Shown here: one piece after another, positions 46,487-57,277 of the stretch
Position numbering within the stretch: the stretch's first letter is position 1
Layout: each line of letters starts with the position of its first letter
Assembly: GCA_037157565.1 (NCBI GenBank)
Contig: JAZHRO010000003.1
Coordinates: forward strand, 68,326,501-68,390,500
DNA: 64,000 bases
Direction: 5' to 3'
DNA from: Thalassia testudinum
Lineage: Eukaryota; Streptophyta; Magnoliopsida; Alismatales; Hydrocharitaceae
The notes under the pieces: generated by a model
Told to the model about the DNA's origin: nothing
Seen by the model: only the letters and a program-made list of their open reading frames with translations
Database searches by the model: none
Translations under genes and position numbers: made by a program

Positions 46487-47371
46487 GAGGTGGTAAAAAA
46501 GGACATTATTAAGTGGCTGGATGCTGATATCATCTACCCCATTTCTGACAGCTCCTGGGTTAGTGCAACTCAAGTTGTCCCTAAAAAGGCTAGACTAACA
46601 GTTGTCACTAATGAAAATAGGGAAAATGTAGCCACTCGAACTGCTTCTTCTTGGCGCGTGTGTATTGATTACCGAAAATTAAACACCGCCACCAAGAAGG
46701 ATCATTTCCCGCTCCCTTTTATTGATCAAAGGTTAGCTAGATGGGATTTTTACTATTTTTTGGACGGTTATTCTGGCTATAATCAAGTAGTGGTTCATCT
46801 TGAGGACCAGGACAAAACAACTTTCACCTGCCCCTTCGGAACCTTTGCTTTCCGAAGAATGCCCTTCTGGTTTTGCAACGCACCTGCGACTTTTCAAAGG
46901 TGCATGCTTGCAATTTTTTCAGACTTGGTAGGTGAATGTTTAGAAGTCTTTATGGATGACTTCTCTATTTTTGGAGATTCTTTTGACCATTGTCTCAAAA
47001 ATCTTGAAAGAACTCTCCAAAAGTGCATAGAAGTTAATCTGGTCCTCAGCTGGGAAAAAAGTCATTTCATGGTCCAAGAAGGTATTATCTTAGGCCATGT
47101 CATTTCAAAATAAGGAATCGCAGTAGATAAAGCAAAAATTGATGCTATATCTAAGCTGCCACCGCCCACTACTGTCAAACAGATCAGATCCTTTTTGGGT
47201 CATGTGGGTTTCTACCGTCGATTCATACAAAATTTTTCCCAAATCTCCAAGCCCTTAAGTCAGCTTCTCACTAAAGACCAGCCATTTGATTTTAATAATA
47301 AGTGCCTGGAGAGTTTTCTGAGGTTGAAGAAAGAAGTTACTGAGGCACTAATATTGCAAGGACCTGATTAG
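46487..47371 (+). pseudogene. rt: Reverse transcriptase of element E
   Basis: In the frame of the protease, after one stop, RT shows IIYPISDSSWVSATQVVPKK, SWRVCIDYRKLN, ATKKDHFPLPFIDQ, FYYFLDGYSGYNQV, FTCPFGTFAFRRMPF, the catalytic box FMDDFSIFGD, KSHFMVQEGIILGH, then (after TAA at 47111) IRSFLGHVGFYRRFI. The usual LERLAG stretch is shortened and altered at 46730-46745 (RLARWD). The stop at 47111 replaces the Gln of an E-Q-G-I motif that C retains; TAG at 47369 replaces a Trp. Confidence 0.9.
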
Positions 47372-47773
47372 AATAGTCCCTTTGAATTAATGACAGATGC
47401 CTCAGATTTTGCTGTGGGGGCCGTTCTAGGGCAAAGAATTGGCAAGAAGCCCGTTGTGATCTATTATGCTAGCAAAACCCTTGATGATGCACAATGGAAT
47501 TACATGGTTATTGAAAAGGAACTTCTTGCCATTGTATTTGCCTTAGAAAAATTTAGATCTTCTCTGTTGGGGTCACATGTCACTGTTTATACCGACCACT
47601 CAGCAATTAAATATTTGCTGACAAAGAAAGATGCGAAACCCCGCCTTATCCATTGGATTCTGCTGCTCCAGGAATTTGACCTGGAAATCAAGGATAAGGT
47701 AGGATTGAACAATGTAGTGGCCGACCATCTCTCTCGTCTTATGACAAATGACATAATGACCCTGCCAGATTAG
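47372..47773 (+). pseudogene. RNase H domain of element E
   Basis: The open part 47390-47773 encodes [14 protein letters not shown] (first catalytic Asp), [32 protein letters not shown] (catalytic Glu), [12 protein letters not shown] (third acidic residue) and [16 protein letters not shown]. Its motifs are intact; only the flanking stops (47369, 47771) disable it. It would degrade the RNA strand of RNA-DNA hybrids. Confidence 0.9.
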
Positions 47774-49041
47774 TTCCCCGATGAAAGCATTTTAGCTGCT
47801 ACAACCCTCCCTTGGTTTGCACCCATTGCAAACTACTTAGCAACAGAACAAATCCCCACTGATTGGCCAAAAACAAAATGGGATAAGTTCTTTGCTGATA
47901 TTAAATATTATTTTTGGAAGGAGCCCGACCTTTTCCGCATTTGTGCCGATTAGGTCATTCGACGATGTGTCCCCGATTCTGAAATCCATGATATCTTGAC
48001 ACATTGTCACTCAATGGCTTGTGGCAGACATTTTTCAGGCAAGAAAACTACAGCTAAAATCCTTAATGCGGGATTTTATTAGCCCAGCTTGCACAAAGAT
48101 GCTCATGACTTCATTCGGTCCTGTGTGCGTTGCCAGAGCATCAGCAACATGACTCGGAAGGATATGATGCCCCTTAATCCTACTTTAGAGGTTGAAATTT
48201 TTGATGTTTAGGGCATCGACTTCATGGGACCGTTCATCAACTCTGGTGGGTATTTATATATATTAGTCACAGTTGACTATGTTTCTAGATGGATAGAAGC
48301 AATACCCACCCGCACTAGTGATCACCGTGTGGTTGTCAAATTTCTTAAATAAAATATTTTCTCAAGATTCGGCATACCAAAAGCCATTATCAGTGACGGA
48401 GGCTAACATTTCACCCACTCACAATTCCGTCACCTTCTTTCTAAATATGGGGTTAATCATAAAATTTCCACACCATATCACCCCCAAACAAATGGCCAAG
48501 CAGAAGTTTCTAACCGGGAAATTAAAAATATTTTACAAAAGACGGTTAGGCCCGACCGTAAAGATTGGTTCACCAAATTGGTCGATGCCTTATGGGCCTA
48601 CCGTAGCGCTTTTAAAACTCCGCTTGGCATGTCTCCCTTCCGTCTGATTTTTGGGAAGGCATGACATCTCCTGGTAGAATTAGAACATAAGGCTTTTTGG
48701 GCAATAAAACAACTCAATATGGATTTATCTGATGCCGGTAACCATAGAAGATTACAATAACTGAATTGGAAAAATTACGTAATTTTTCCTATGAAAATGC
48801 AAGGATTTATAAAGACCGAACAAATAAATTTCATGATAAATATATTGTTCAGAAACACTTTGACGTTAATCAACGCGTTTGGCTTTTCAATGCGAGATTA
48901 CGTCTTTTTCCTGGAAAACTAAAATCTAAATGGACCGGCCCCTTTATTGTCCATAAAACATATCCATACGACGCTGTTGACCTTTTTGATCCGAAAACTA
49001 ATTCGACATTTCAAGTCAATGGCTGGCGTTTAAAGCCCTAG
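47774..49041 (+). pseudogene. int: Integrase of element E
   Basis: The pol frame continues with many stops. The N-terminal HHCC zinc motif is visible (H at LTHCHSMACGRH, C at CVRCQ), then the catalytic core [37 protein letters not shown], and [17 protein letters not shown]. The C-terminal part (open at 48766-49041, in another frame) has WLFNARLRLFPGKLKSKWTGPF and ends VNGWRLKP. Stops lie at 47951, 48080, 48209, 48350, 48404 and 48662, and a frameshift near 48757. No chromodomain follows, consistent with Athila/Tat. Confidence 0.9.
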
Positions 49042-50508
49042 TTTGACCATACGCCTAAAATTCCGTCTGAATCTTTTAATTTTACGGAGCCAGCCACCCT
49101 TAATCACTAATGCACATCACGACCAGCTGAATGGCGTAAAAGATAGCATTGGATGGGACGTAACCCATCATTTTTTCCTACTTTCCTTTTTTCTTTTCCA
49201 GGTTTTGATCATCCTAAACCTGACCATTCTTCACTAAGGTGATCCCTTTACCCTCCTAATGCATGAGGACATGGCATATCTTAAGCATGGGGGGGTGTTT
49301 TTAAATTTGACGATCGATTTAGGATGTTCAAAACCTAGAAACATGCATTTTTCTTTAATTTATTTCCTGCTTGCATACCTAAACAAAAAAATGATGAAAA
49401 GCATTTTGAGGAAAAAAATTTGAAACCGGGACTAAGGTCGAAAAATTCACTTTTGGTACAGTGGGATTTAATTTTTAACAAACTAAGGATGAGGATGCGG
49501 ATCTGATCATTAGAATTTAAGGGTCTATTTTAGATTAGATTAGATGTCCTTCTTTAAAATTCCACCTGAACTCATGATAGTTCAGGTGACTTGATCCTAT
49601 TTTGTAATGTGGAAAGTATTTGGCTTAGTTTCTGATTCAAAAACTTGCATGTCTTGAGAAAGTTCTTGTGTCACGCTTCACACACAAGCCAACACTTAAA
49701 AATAACTAAAAATTTGAAAAACTCCCTTATTTGGACTTAGTAAAAGTCTGAAGCAGATCATTGGTTTGAGTTCCCACCGCCGAGAAGGAGGAAAATGCCT
49801 CCTTTGAGGACACGATGTCAACATGCTACCGCCTTGGCATTGCTCCATATCTATATTTCATATCTTTAGACGGAGCATTAAAGCGCATTTTAGCAGCTCA
49901 AGTGTCTTGGACGATGCTCCACCTATAGTGTCGGAGCAAGAGCTTGAGTTTGCTTGGAGCACCTCTTTACACCGCAACATGTTTTGGGGTTGTGAGCTCC
50001 TGGGTGGTGTCATGGACAGTGCTATCCCGAAGTACTGACGCCAGAGCCCCCTCGAGGAATGGTAACGGGAATGATGATCCCGACACATCTGTTGTAAGAC
50101 TAGGCTAAAAATAAGCATGGGGAAAATAATAATAATAATAACACGCCCTTATAAATGTTGGCTTTTCAAGCACAGACACAAGGTTTTAAAGGATTTTGCA
50201 AGTTGCGAATCAGATTCATAAGCTAGAAAAATCCTAAAAATAAAAATTTCAAGTCATCTGAATTAAAAAAGGGTTAATTTGTGAATTTTCTGGAGGATAT
50301 ATTGATCCCGTTTTGTCCAATGGTTGGATCCAAAAACAAATCCCGATGTTTATCTTTAAAAAATCCCGTACCTCCTGTGTTTTAATCTACCAAGGTCCCT
50401 TAATCTCTCTTTCTCCTCAAAAGTCGAAAAAATTAGATTTCCCAAAAATTCCATTTTCCAAAAAATTAAAGTTTTGCTAAGAGACTAGCAAAAGATAAGC
50501 ATGGGGAG
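49042..50508 (+). other. 3' noncoding region of element E with two purine-rich tracts
   Basis: No env-like frame is present. The first purine-rich motif (49263-49297, ATGAGGACATGGC then TTAAGCATGGGGGGGTG) lies just after pol. A conserved block shared with A spans 49770-50080 and holds two related 40-bp units (49901-49940 and 50002-50042). The polypurine tract AAGATAAGCATGGGGAG touches the LTR. Confidence 0.75.
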
Positions 50509-52764
50509 TGATAAACGCCAGTTTATCATCATTCTTATGCATTAAAACAAACTTAGCTCTTAGGATTTTACTCCGCAAATGGGTTTTTGGGCTGCATTTA
50601 GGCATAAAATAGGTTAGGCATGCATTGCATTTTTTTATTATCTTTTCAATATGTTTTTGTGAGTGTTAGGGATGTACAGATATACATATCCCTAAAACCC
50701 TAGCACTCAAGAAGGCAAATGGTGAAGGAGAAGCCCAGACTAGCTAGAACTCAGCTTGATCCAGCTCACCACAGCTGGAACCTAGCACACTTGGACTTGG
50801 GTTAACTCATCCCAGCTCCATTCAGCTAATCTCAGCTGAATGGTAGCTCAAGAGAGTTCATCTTAGCTCACCCTAGCTCAAGTCAGCTCAGATCCAGTTC
50901 AACTTAGCTGAGTCTAGCTCATCTCAGCTCCCACTAGTCCACAGGGAGCTCTAGCTAGCTCAGCTGAGTTGACAGGAGTTCACCCCAGCTTAGATCCAGC
51001 TACATCTAGCTCCACTCAACTCTAGCCAGCTGAAGAAGAACTCATCCCAGCTCAGGAAGCTCAAGTCCATCTCCTGGGGACTTAGCTTATCTCAACTCAG
51101 TTGAGCTAAGCTACCTTAGCTGCCTCAACCAGCTTGATTCTCCCCGGGAGCACCAAACCTAGCTCACCTCAACTCATTATGGTAGAAGCTAGATTACTTT
51201 AACTCAGCTTAGCAGCTAGCAAAGAACTAGCAAGCTAAGCCAGCCAGAGTAACTCCATGCCAGCCTCTTCAGCAGCAGCCAGCTCCAATTTCAGCTCCAG
51301 ACTTCTCCTCAACTCCTCCCACCAAACCCTAGCTCAAATACCTTCTCCTCTACTCCTCCATTAGCTAAGCTAGCTTAGCTTAGCTTAGCTTAGCCTAGCT
51401 TAGCTATGCTCCAACTTCCTTGGCTTCTACCACCCCAGAAACCCACCTAACAACTCCACCCAACTAGCTCCACCTAAGCTCCACATAAGCTAACCTACTT
51501 GGCACCAACCTAGCCTTCCCACCACCACCAAAAGACACCTAAAAGTGGCGCCAAAACCACCCTAACCACCCCCTTTATGGTGCCACTTTTCCCTACAAAA
51601 TTCCTCTTCATCTCCACCACACAATTCCCCTTGAATCCATCTCCACCATCCCCCTAACCCCCCTCCTAGAAGACCCAATGTTGGCGCCAAAATGGTGGTG
51701 TCTCTCCACCACCAAAAGCCACCAACACCACCATAACCACCCCCTTAACACCCCTTGGGTTGGCGCCACACACCCTTGGCCAAAGGATCACCAACCACCT
51801 CCATCCTTCCATCCTAGCCCTCCATTTCAAGGGGCACCTTAACCCCCCATCCTACCCTATAAAAAGACCACTACCCACCACCATTCAAGACATCCTTGGC
51901 TAGAAAATTCACTCTCATATTCCACCTAGAAGCCCACGTCCAAGAGAGAAGAAGAAGAAGAAGATTAAGGGGATATGCTGTCCCCTTGGTGCCTTCCCCT
52001 CTTCCCTTCTCTCTTAGGTCACGCCAGCCAAAGGAGAAGCCAGGCAAGCAAGATCTTTGGAGGAGATCTTGAAGGTGGTCCACGCCACCTTGGAGGAGTT
52101 TTTGAGGGTGGTGCACACCCACCCCTTGGAGAGAGCATTGAAGGTGGTAGTTTCCACCTTGGAGGAGCTCTTAAGGAAGGAGAAGAAGGAGGCCCTCTTT
52201 TCAAGCCAAGGAGCAGCTAGGTTGGAGCAAGAAGACTCCCTTCTTCACTAGATTTTGTAAGAGGATTAGTGTTTCTTTATTTGTTTTTAAATTTGTTTAG
52301 TTCTAGTAGAAGCATTCCTCTACTTGTTCTTGAAAAGAACACTAATTCTAGTCAATTAAATTGCCTTCTTTTAGCTTTTTATTGCAATTGTTACTTTTGG
52401 TTCTAGCACTTGTTTCACCTCTTCTTCCTAATTACTCTAGGCCTCCACTTGCCTAGGGTGAGCTTAGGAAGAAGATATTTCTATCTTTTAAATTTTAGTT
52501 AAGTAATTGTAGCTGTTAGTACTTTCCATTACAATTCGCATTTTACCCTCGTCTTTTCAAAACAAAAAAAAATTACATATTTAAAATACCAAAAAGAATG
52601 TTGAGATGTGCTTTTAGCAAGAGAATTGAATTGCAATTTTTGCCTCCTTGGACGACCCTAGATACTCCCCTATCTAGGTTTATAAATTTAAATGCGTATG
52701 CGAATTCGTGTGTTACAACGACGTTAAAAACCTGCTTTTACAAATCACGCATATTTTGCTATCA
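50509..52764 (+). mobile_element. 3' LTR of element E
   Basis: This 2256-bp LTR starts TGATAAACGCCAGTTTATCA, a perfect 8-bp inverted repeat around GCCA, and ends ..TTTTGCTATCA. It is collinear with 39587-41821. The AGCT-rich U3 is at 50750-51410. The frames at 51871-52251 are shadows of noncoding LTR sequence. Confidence 0.92.
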
Positions 52765-52769
52765 GTCCT

Positions 52770-53920
52770 ACATGCCACCTAATCCTACTACCACAACCCT
52801 TAACCCTAGACCCCACCTCGGGTTGGCACCAAATTGCCATGCATCCCCTCATTTGGTGCCACCAATTATCCACCATAAGAACTCCTAACCACCCTCTACA
52901 AGCCATCCTAACCCTCCATCCACTAACTACCCTTAACCCCCTTCCACTCCTATAAAATGACCACCACCACCACCATTAGATCACCTTTGGCTACATAAAT
53001 TCTACATATACTTCCACCTTCATAGTAGGCTAAGAGAAGAAGAAGAAGAAGATTAAGGGGACACTTTGTCCCCTTGGTGCCTTCCCCTCTTCTCTTCTCT
53101 CTTGAGCCCACGCCAGCCAATGGAAGAAGTCAAGCAAAGGAAGGAGACCTTGGGTCCACGCCTACCCTAGGAGAAGGATTTAAGCGTGGTACACAACCAT
53201 CCTTGGAGGAGAATTTAAAGGTGGTCCATGCCACCTTTGGAAGAGCATTTGAAGGTGGAATTTCATCCACCTTGGAGGAGATCAGGCATGCCCCATCTAG
53301 GGCTTGCTAGGAAGGACACATCTTGGAGGAGCAAATTAAGGAGAAGGAGAAGGGGAAGTTCTTTTCAACTATGGGAGCAACCATAGTTGGAGCAAAAGCC
53401 TCTCTTCTTCACCAACATTTAGAGGATTAGTGTTTTGTATGTTTTTTATTTTAATTTCTAGTAGTATAACCATTCCTCTACTAGGGTTTTTGTAAAATAC
53501 TTTTTCATCATTCAAAGTTGCCTTTCTCTTGCTTAGCTTTTGTCGTACTTCTTGTGACTTTTTCTTTAGTGCACTTTCACCCCTTCTTTCTAATTACCTT
53601 AGGCCTCCACGTGCCTAGGGTGAGCTTAGAAAGAAATCATTGTTTCCGCTTAGATTTTAGTTATTAGGTGTTAGTCTTTTCTGCCATCAAAATCGCATCA
53701 CCTTGTTATTCAAAAACCCTAAAAATCTAATATTCAAAAATAAAAAAGAAAGTTAATTTCCCATTTTTTCAGTAAGATATTAGAATATTGAAAACATTGC
53801 CTCCTTGGACGACCCTAGATACTTCCACTATCTAGCATTAGAAATTTAAAAGCGTTTGCAAATTCACGTGTTACAACGATTTGAAAACCCTAATTACAAA
53901 TCACACATATTTTCGCATCA
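52770..53920 (+). mobile_element. 5' LTR of element G, right part
   Basis: The LTR resumes after E, with TATAAAAT at 52951 and a U5 block GCCTCCTTGGACGACCC (53799), ending ..TTTTCGCATCA at 53920. Together with 38179-39586 it makes about 2.55 kb, similar in layout to the E LTR. Confidence 0.8.
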
Positions 53921-54074
53921 CTTTTTGGTGCCGTTGCTGGGGAGGCACAGCCCTGCACTTAGTAAATCTCTTGCGTGATAAGTAGATCCCATCCCCTTTT
54001 CTCTCTTCTCTCTCGTGTGCGCAGGTATTGCTAGAGGAAGGTGGGATTGTGGAAGCGAGAGCTTAAAGTACCAT
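53921..54074 (+). mobile_element. Primer-binding site and leader start of element G
   Basis: TGGTGCCGTTGCTGGGGA (53926-53943) is a tRNA-Asp PBS with two differences. The following bases resemble the E leader (GATCCCATCCCCTT, AGGAAGG.GGGAT.GTGGAAGCGAGAGCT). S1 then interrupts it, and no gag of G is in the window. Confidence 0.75.
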
Positions 54075-54563
54075 TGTAAGCACCTCTGTTTTGATACACC
54101 AAAATTATGTTTATTGCTAGACTAATATTTCAGGACTATCTCGGATTAAAGCATCAAAGCGTCTTTCATGATAAGAGAAGATAGTCGCTGATGTGCATCT
54201 TTTTATTTTTATTTGAGTCTAGGGAATTATTTTAAGGAACCTCAAGTAAAACTCATTTACAAATTTTTCGTGCATCTTTTCAAAACCAAACTTTCAAGGT
54301 TATTGATAGTCCAAACTATATAATTGATCGACCAAATCACCTTGATTGATCAACTAAATTAATTGGCTGATCAAATCAGCCCATTTTAGGAAGTTGAGAA
54401 AAATCAACTTGATCGACCAACCAAGCTAATTGATTGATCAATTAGTGATCGACCAACCTTCTTAATTAATTGACCAAATTGCCTTTTTATCGACTAATTA
54501 ACCTTAATTGATTGACCAGTTTAATTTCCTATATAGGCAAAACCTTTTTTACAAATAGAGGTT
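54075..54563 (+). mobile_element. Copia LTR S1 (SIRE/Maximus type), left part
   Basis: It starts TGTAAGCACCTCTGTTTTGATACACC and has ACTAATATTTCAGG, a pattern I associate with SIRE-type LTR starts. U3 contains an array of GATCGACCAA-like words (54321-54520), then a TATA box (54530-54537, TATATAGG). D interrupts it at 54564. The 3' end of the LTR and a tRNA-iMet PBS reappear at 61154-61435. Confidence 0.65.
54321..54520. repeat. Array of TTGATCGACCAA-like words in S1
   Basis: ATTGATCGACCAA, TTGATTGATCAA, TTGATCGACCAA, TTGATTGATCAA, GTGATCGACCAA and related words repeat every 15-30 bp upstream of a TATA box, as the GTACC array does in S2. Confidence 0.75.
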
Positions 54564-56016
54564 TGATGTAGACACATCCATTTAGGTTAAAATGCCTATT
54601 TATGCATGTTCCTAGGCTTAGATTTGCATTCCATATTATAAATATTGCATAGCATGCATCATTCTGCATTTAGAGTAGTGCATACTTTAGGTTAACTGCA
54701 TCCATTTTGTGGTTAGGAGAGGAGATTTATTTTGGAGCCTTAGATTGATGATTCGACCGTACGAATCTAATCAAGAAAATGATTGGAGTCCAACGCCTCT
54801 GAAATCGCCTTGATCGTAGTCCCGTAGCACCATATGCAATTCGAGGAAGATCAACAACCAAGGTACTAGGTGACGTAATTCGGAGCTTCAAATGACAAAT
54901 TCGACCGCGCAGATGGATTCGGGTCAACGATCGCAGCCTAACAGCGTGAAAGTTGACTCAATCTGACCTCTGTAACAGCCCCTACAACGAAAAGAAGATG
55001 GATGCCTCAGATCACGCCACGTGGTGCAACCTAGGCTGCCCATGTGCATGCACGCACCACACACGTGCACAGTAGTGTAGGCGCATGCGTATACGCGGAG
55101 GTAGGCATGCATAGTAGTGCAGCAGACGCACATGGGCGCGTGCGCGGAGGCGCGTGACACGGGCGTGCGAAGTGCACACCAGCGCAGCGATTGGTGGGTG
55201 CGTGGGCTATCTTCAGTGACATTTGCGTTGGATCTTCAGCAACGTTTATGATCATCAATAAATGTCCTGTATCTGAAATTGATCCTTTCCTCCACTATAA
55301 AGGGACCCCTACCCCTCCCATTCTTCTTCATCTCTTCCTTTCTTCCTCTCACCACCTCCAAGGCTTTAGAGAGGCTTGTTCTAAGCCTGGGATGCTCCTC
55401 TAGAGTAGAATCAAATATTTTTCCTCCCCTCATCCCCATTTGTGGAGCATCCCGTGGCCGTCTTCTCACCTACTTCAGGAAGTAGATCCTCACCACGACA
55501 TCATCCAGCCCTACCCTCTGTCCTCTGACTCTGTCCTCATTCATCCCACTCCTCATCACCTTCCTCTAGGCGACGTCAAAGTGAGTCATCCTCCAAGCAA
55601 CCGTCAAGGGGGATTTCTCTCACCCATCTCTTTCTTTATTCTTTTTGTAGTATAGATTTCCCATTTTCCTAGTTGTCATAAACATTTGATTATAAAAATA
55701 CATGATTGTTTCTCTCTCTCTTTGTGTCTCACTCCCTACTTTTTTGCAAGTAGATTAGTTAGATAAGAATTCATCAACTTAATCTCTTGCTTGCTAAAAA
55801 TACAAAAAAAAAAGAAAAGGAAAAAATGACAAAAACAAATAAAAGCGAAATGCAGATTTTCAAAACCAAACGTTTGCCTCCTCATGTTCGACTTGGAACT
55901 CACTTTTCGAGTTTTGGTTATAAATTTTATCTGATCAATGGATTTTCTCATGAATCAAACTTTGATGATAGGTTTCCAAACTCGAACCCTTTCTGCATGT
56001 GAATATGCCAACATCA
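54564..56016 (+). mobile_element. 5' LTR of element D
   Basis: This 1453-bp LTR starts TGATGTAGACACATCC and ends ..TGCCAACATCA. A CATGCATG/GTGCAC/GCGCGTGCGC block (55020-55160) precedes the TATA box TATAAAGG (55296-55303). The U5 block GCCTCCTCATGTTCGAC (55877) matches B. The frames on both strands of 54900-55655 are not supported as genes. Confidence 0.85.
55296..55303 (+). promoter_or_regulatory. TATA box of the D 5' LTR
   Basis: TATAAAGG precedes a pyrimidine-rich start region. The truncated 3' LTR has GATAAAAG at the matching place. Confidence 0.65.
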
Positions 56017-56019
56017 TTT

Positions 56020-56037
56020 TGGTGCCGTTATCGGGGA
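56020..56037 (+). other. Primer-binding site (tRNA-Asp) of element D
   Basis: TGGTGCCGTTATCGGGGA, three bases after the LTR, differs at about three positions from a perfect tRNA-Asp complement. Confidence 0.85.
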
Positions 56038-57277
56038 GGCAACACTCTTTGGTTTCTCTCGCATTTTCCCGCATTATGTACATAACTTTCTAACCTATGT
56101 TTCTTCTTTGATTTATTATCTTGTAGGAACCCGATCAAGGAGCTGAAGGTGGTATATTGGAGTAAAGTACGAGTAGAGACATTTGTAAGTTAGTCCCCCC
56201 ACCCACCTAGTAGATTTCTATTCCATAACCTAATAACTCAAACTCAAATCAACTTACGTGCTTGCATAAATCGTAGGATAGATTTGATTGTTTGATTGTC
56301 ACTTCACCTCACCTCACCCACCCACATATATTAAAAAATAAAATAAAAAAACTCTTCTCTTATGGGATTTAACTGAAAGCTACACATTAAACACCCACAA
56401 CTTCTCATCTTAAGGTGCACAATCACATTGATTCTACCACTTAACCGGAATCTAACCTGTGGATCCGGTACACCTTAACTCAATACACAAATAAGTGAGT
56501 AGACAATTTGAATAGGTTAAACATCTTGTGTGCCCTAATCAAGTTGTGCAATAGGCTGACTGATTAAGCTATTTGGGCCACACCACTTAAGATAAAAGTG
56601 ATTCATCAGTTGCTTGCCACTTAGGGATGATTTTTAGGGTTGAACCAAGCACTCCACATTTTTTTTCTGATTTCTAAAGGAATACATCATCACCAGTGCT
56701 TCTAAAACCTGGAGTGTTCTACTAAACCCTGATTGAACCAACCTAAGGGTTAAACCCTAAAAGCTACTAAATAAGGTTAAACCCTAAAAGACACATCATC
56801 AAATAACCTTGTTTGCAAACCCTAGCTGGGCATGCACACACATTTGTATTGATCATTAAGGGCACAACCCATCTAAAGGGCCCATCACATTCCAAGAGCA
56901 TAATCATCCCAAGCCTAATTAAAACTGAGTAAACGTTGGCTTTAAGGATTGATTCGCTCTTCGAGGCTCAGACTGAGATTTTTTTTGACTAATCTGCTTC
57001 TACTAGTCCATCTGATGTCTAGCTAGGGGAGTAGCATCAAACGACCATTGCTGGGGGGTACACTAGGAACCAGAGGTGCAAGCCAAAAGAAGACCCTTCT
57101 CCCCAACCCCTCCCTCTAACTGATTGGATTGACTGAATAGAAGTAGACCAAATCGTTTATAATCTCACGACAAGTCCTGGGAGTCTGCAGGTCATTAGGC
57201 TAGCCCACCTAAGGATAGGGTTGATTGGTTGTATTGCAGGGCTCCTTTCTCTCTTCTGATTTCCCTCCTATTCTACA
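56038..57277 (+). other. 5' leader of element D
   Basis: Noncoding and collinear with the B leader. TCAAACGACCA lies at 57037-57047, 231 bases before the ATG, followed by GGGTACACTAGGAACC as in B. Confidence 0.7.

Larger units (their letters stand above)
39587..52764 (+). mobile_element. Element E, best preserved Athila-type Ty3/gypsy retrotransposon
   Basis: E is 13.2 kb: 5' LTR 39587-41821, PBS 41827-41844, leader, gag, protease, RT, RNase H, integrase, 1.5-kb 3' region, polypurine tract 50494-50508 and 3' LTR 50509-52764. The flanking pentamers are GTACT (39582-39586) and GTCCT (52765-52769), one mismatch. It interrupts the LTR of G, whose right half resumes at 52770. Pol carries at least a dozen in-frame stops, most of them TAG. 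The LTRs differ by a few percent and by a 28-bp segment present only in the 3' copy near 51085. Confidence 0.9.

Noticed and set aside
49042..50508. Env-like gene expected after pol in some Athila elements
   Set aside because: No long frame, signal peptide or membrane segment in E, nor in the same region of C (14434-16566).
56740..56800. Telomere-like AACCCTAAA words
   Set aside because: Only a few scattered copies within the D leader, not a tandem array.
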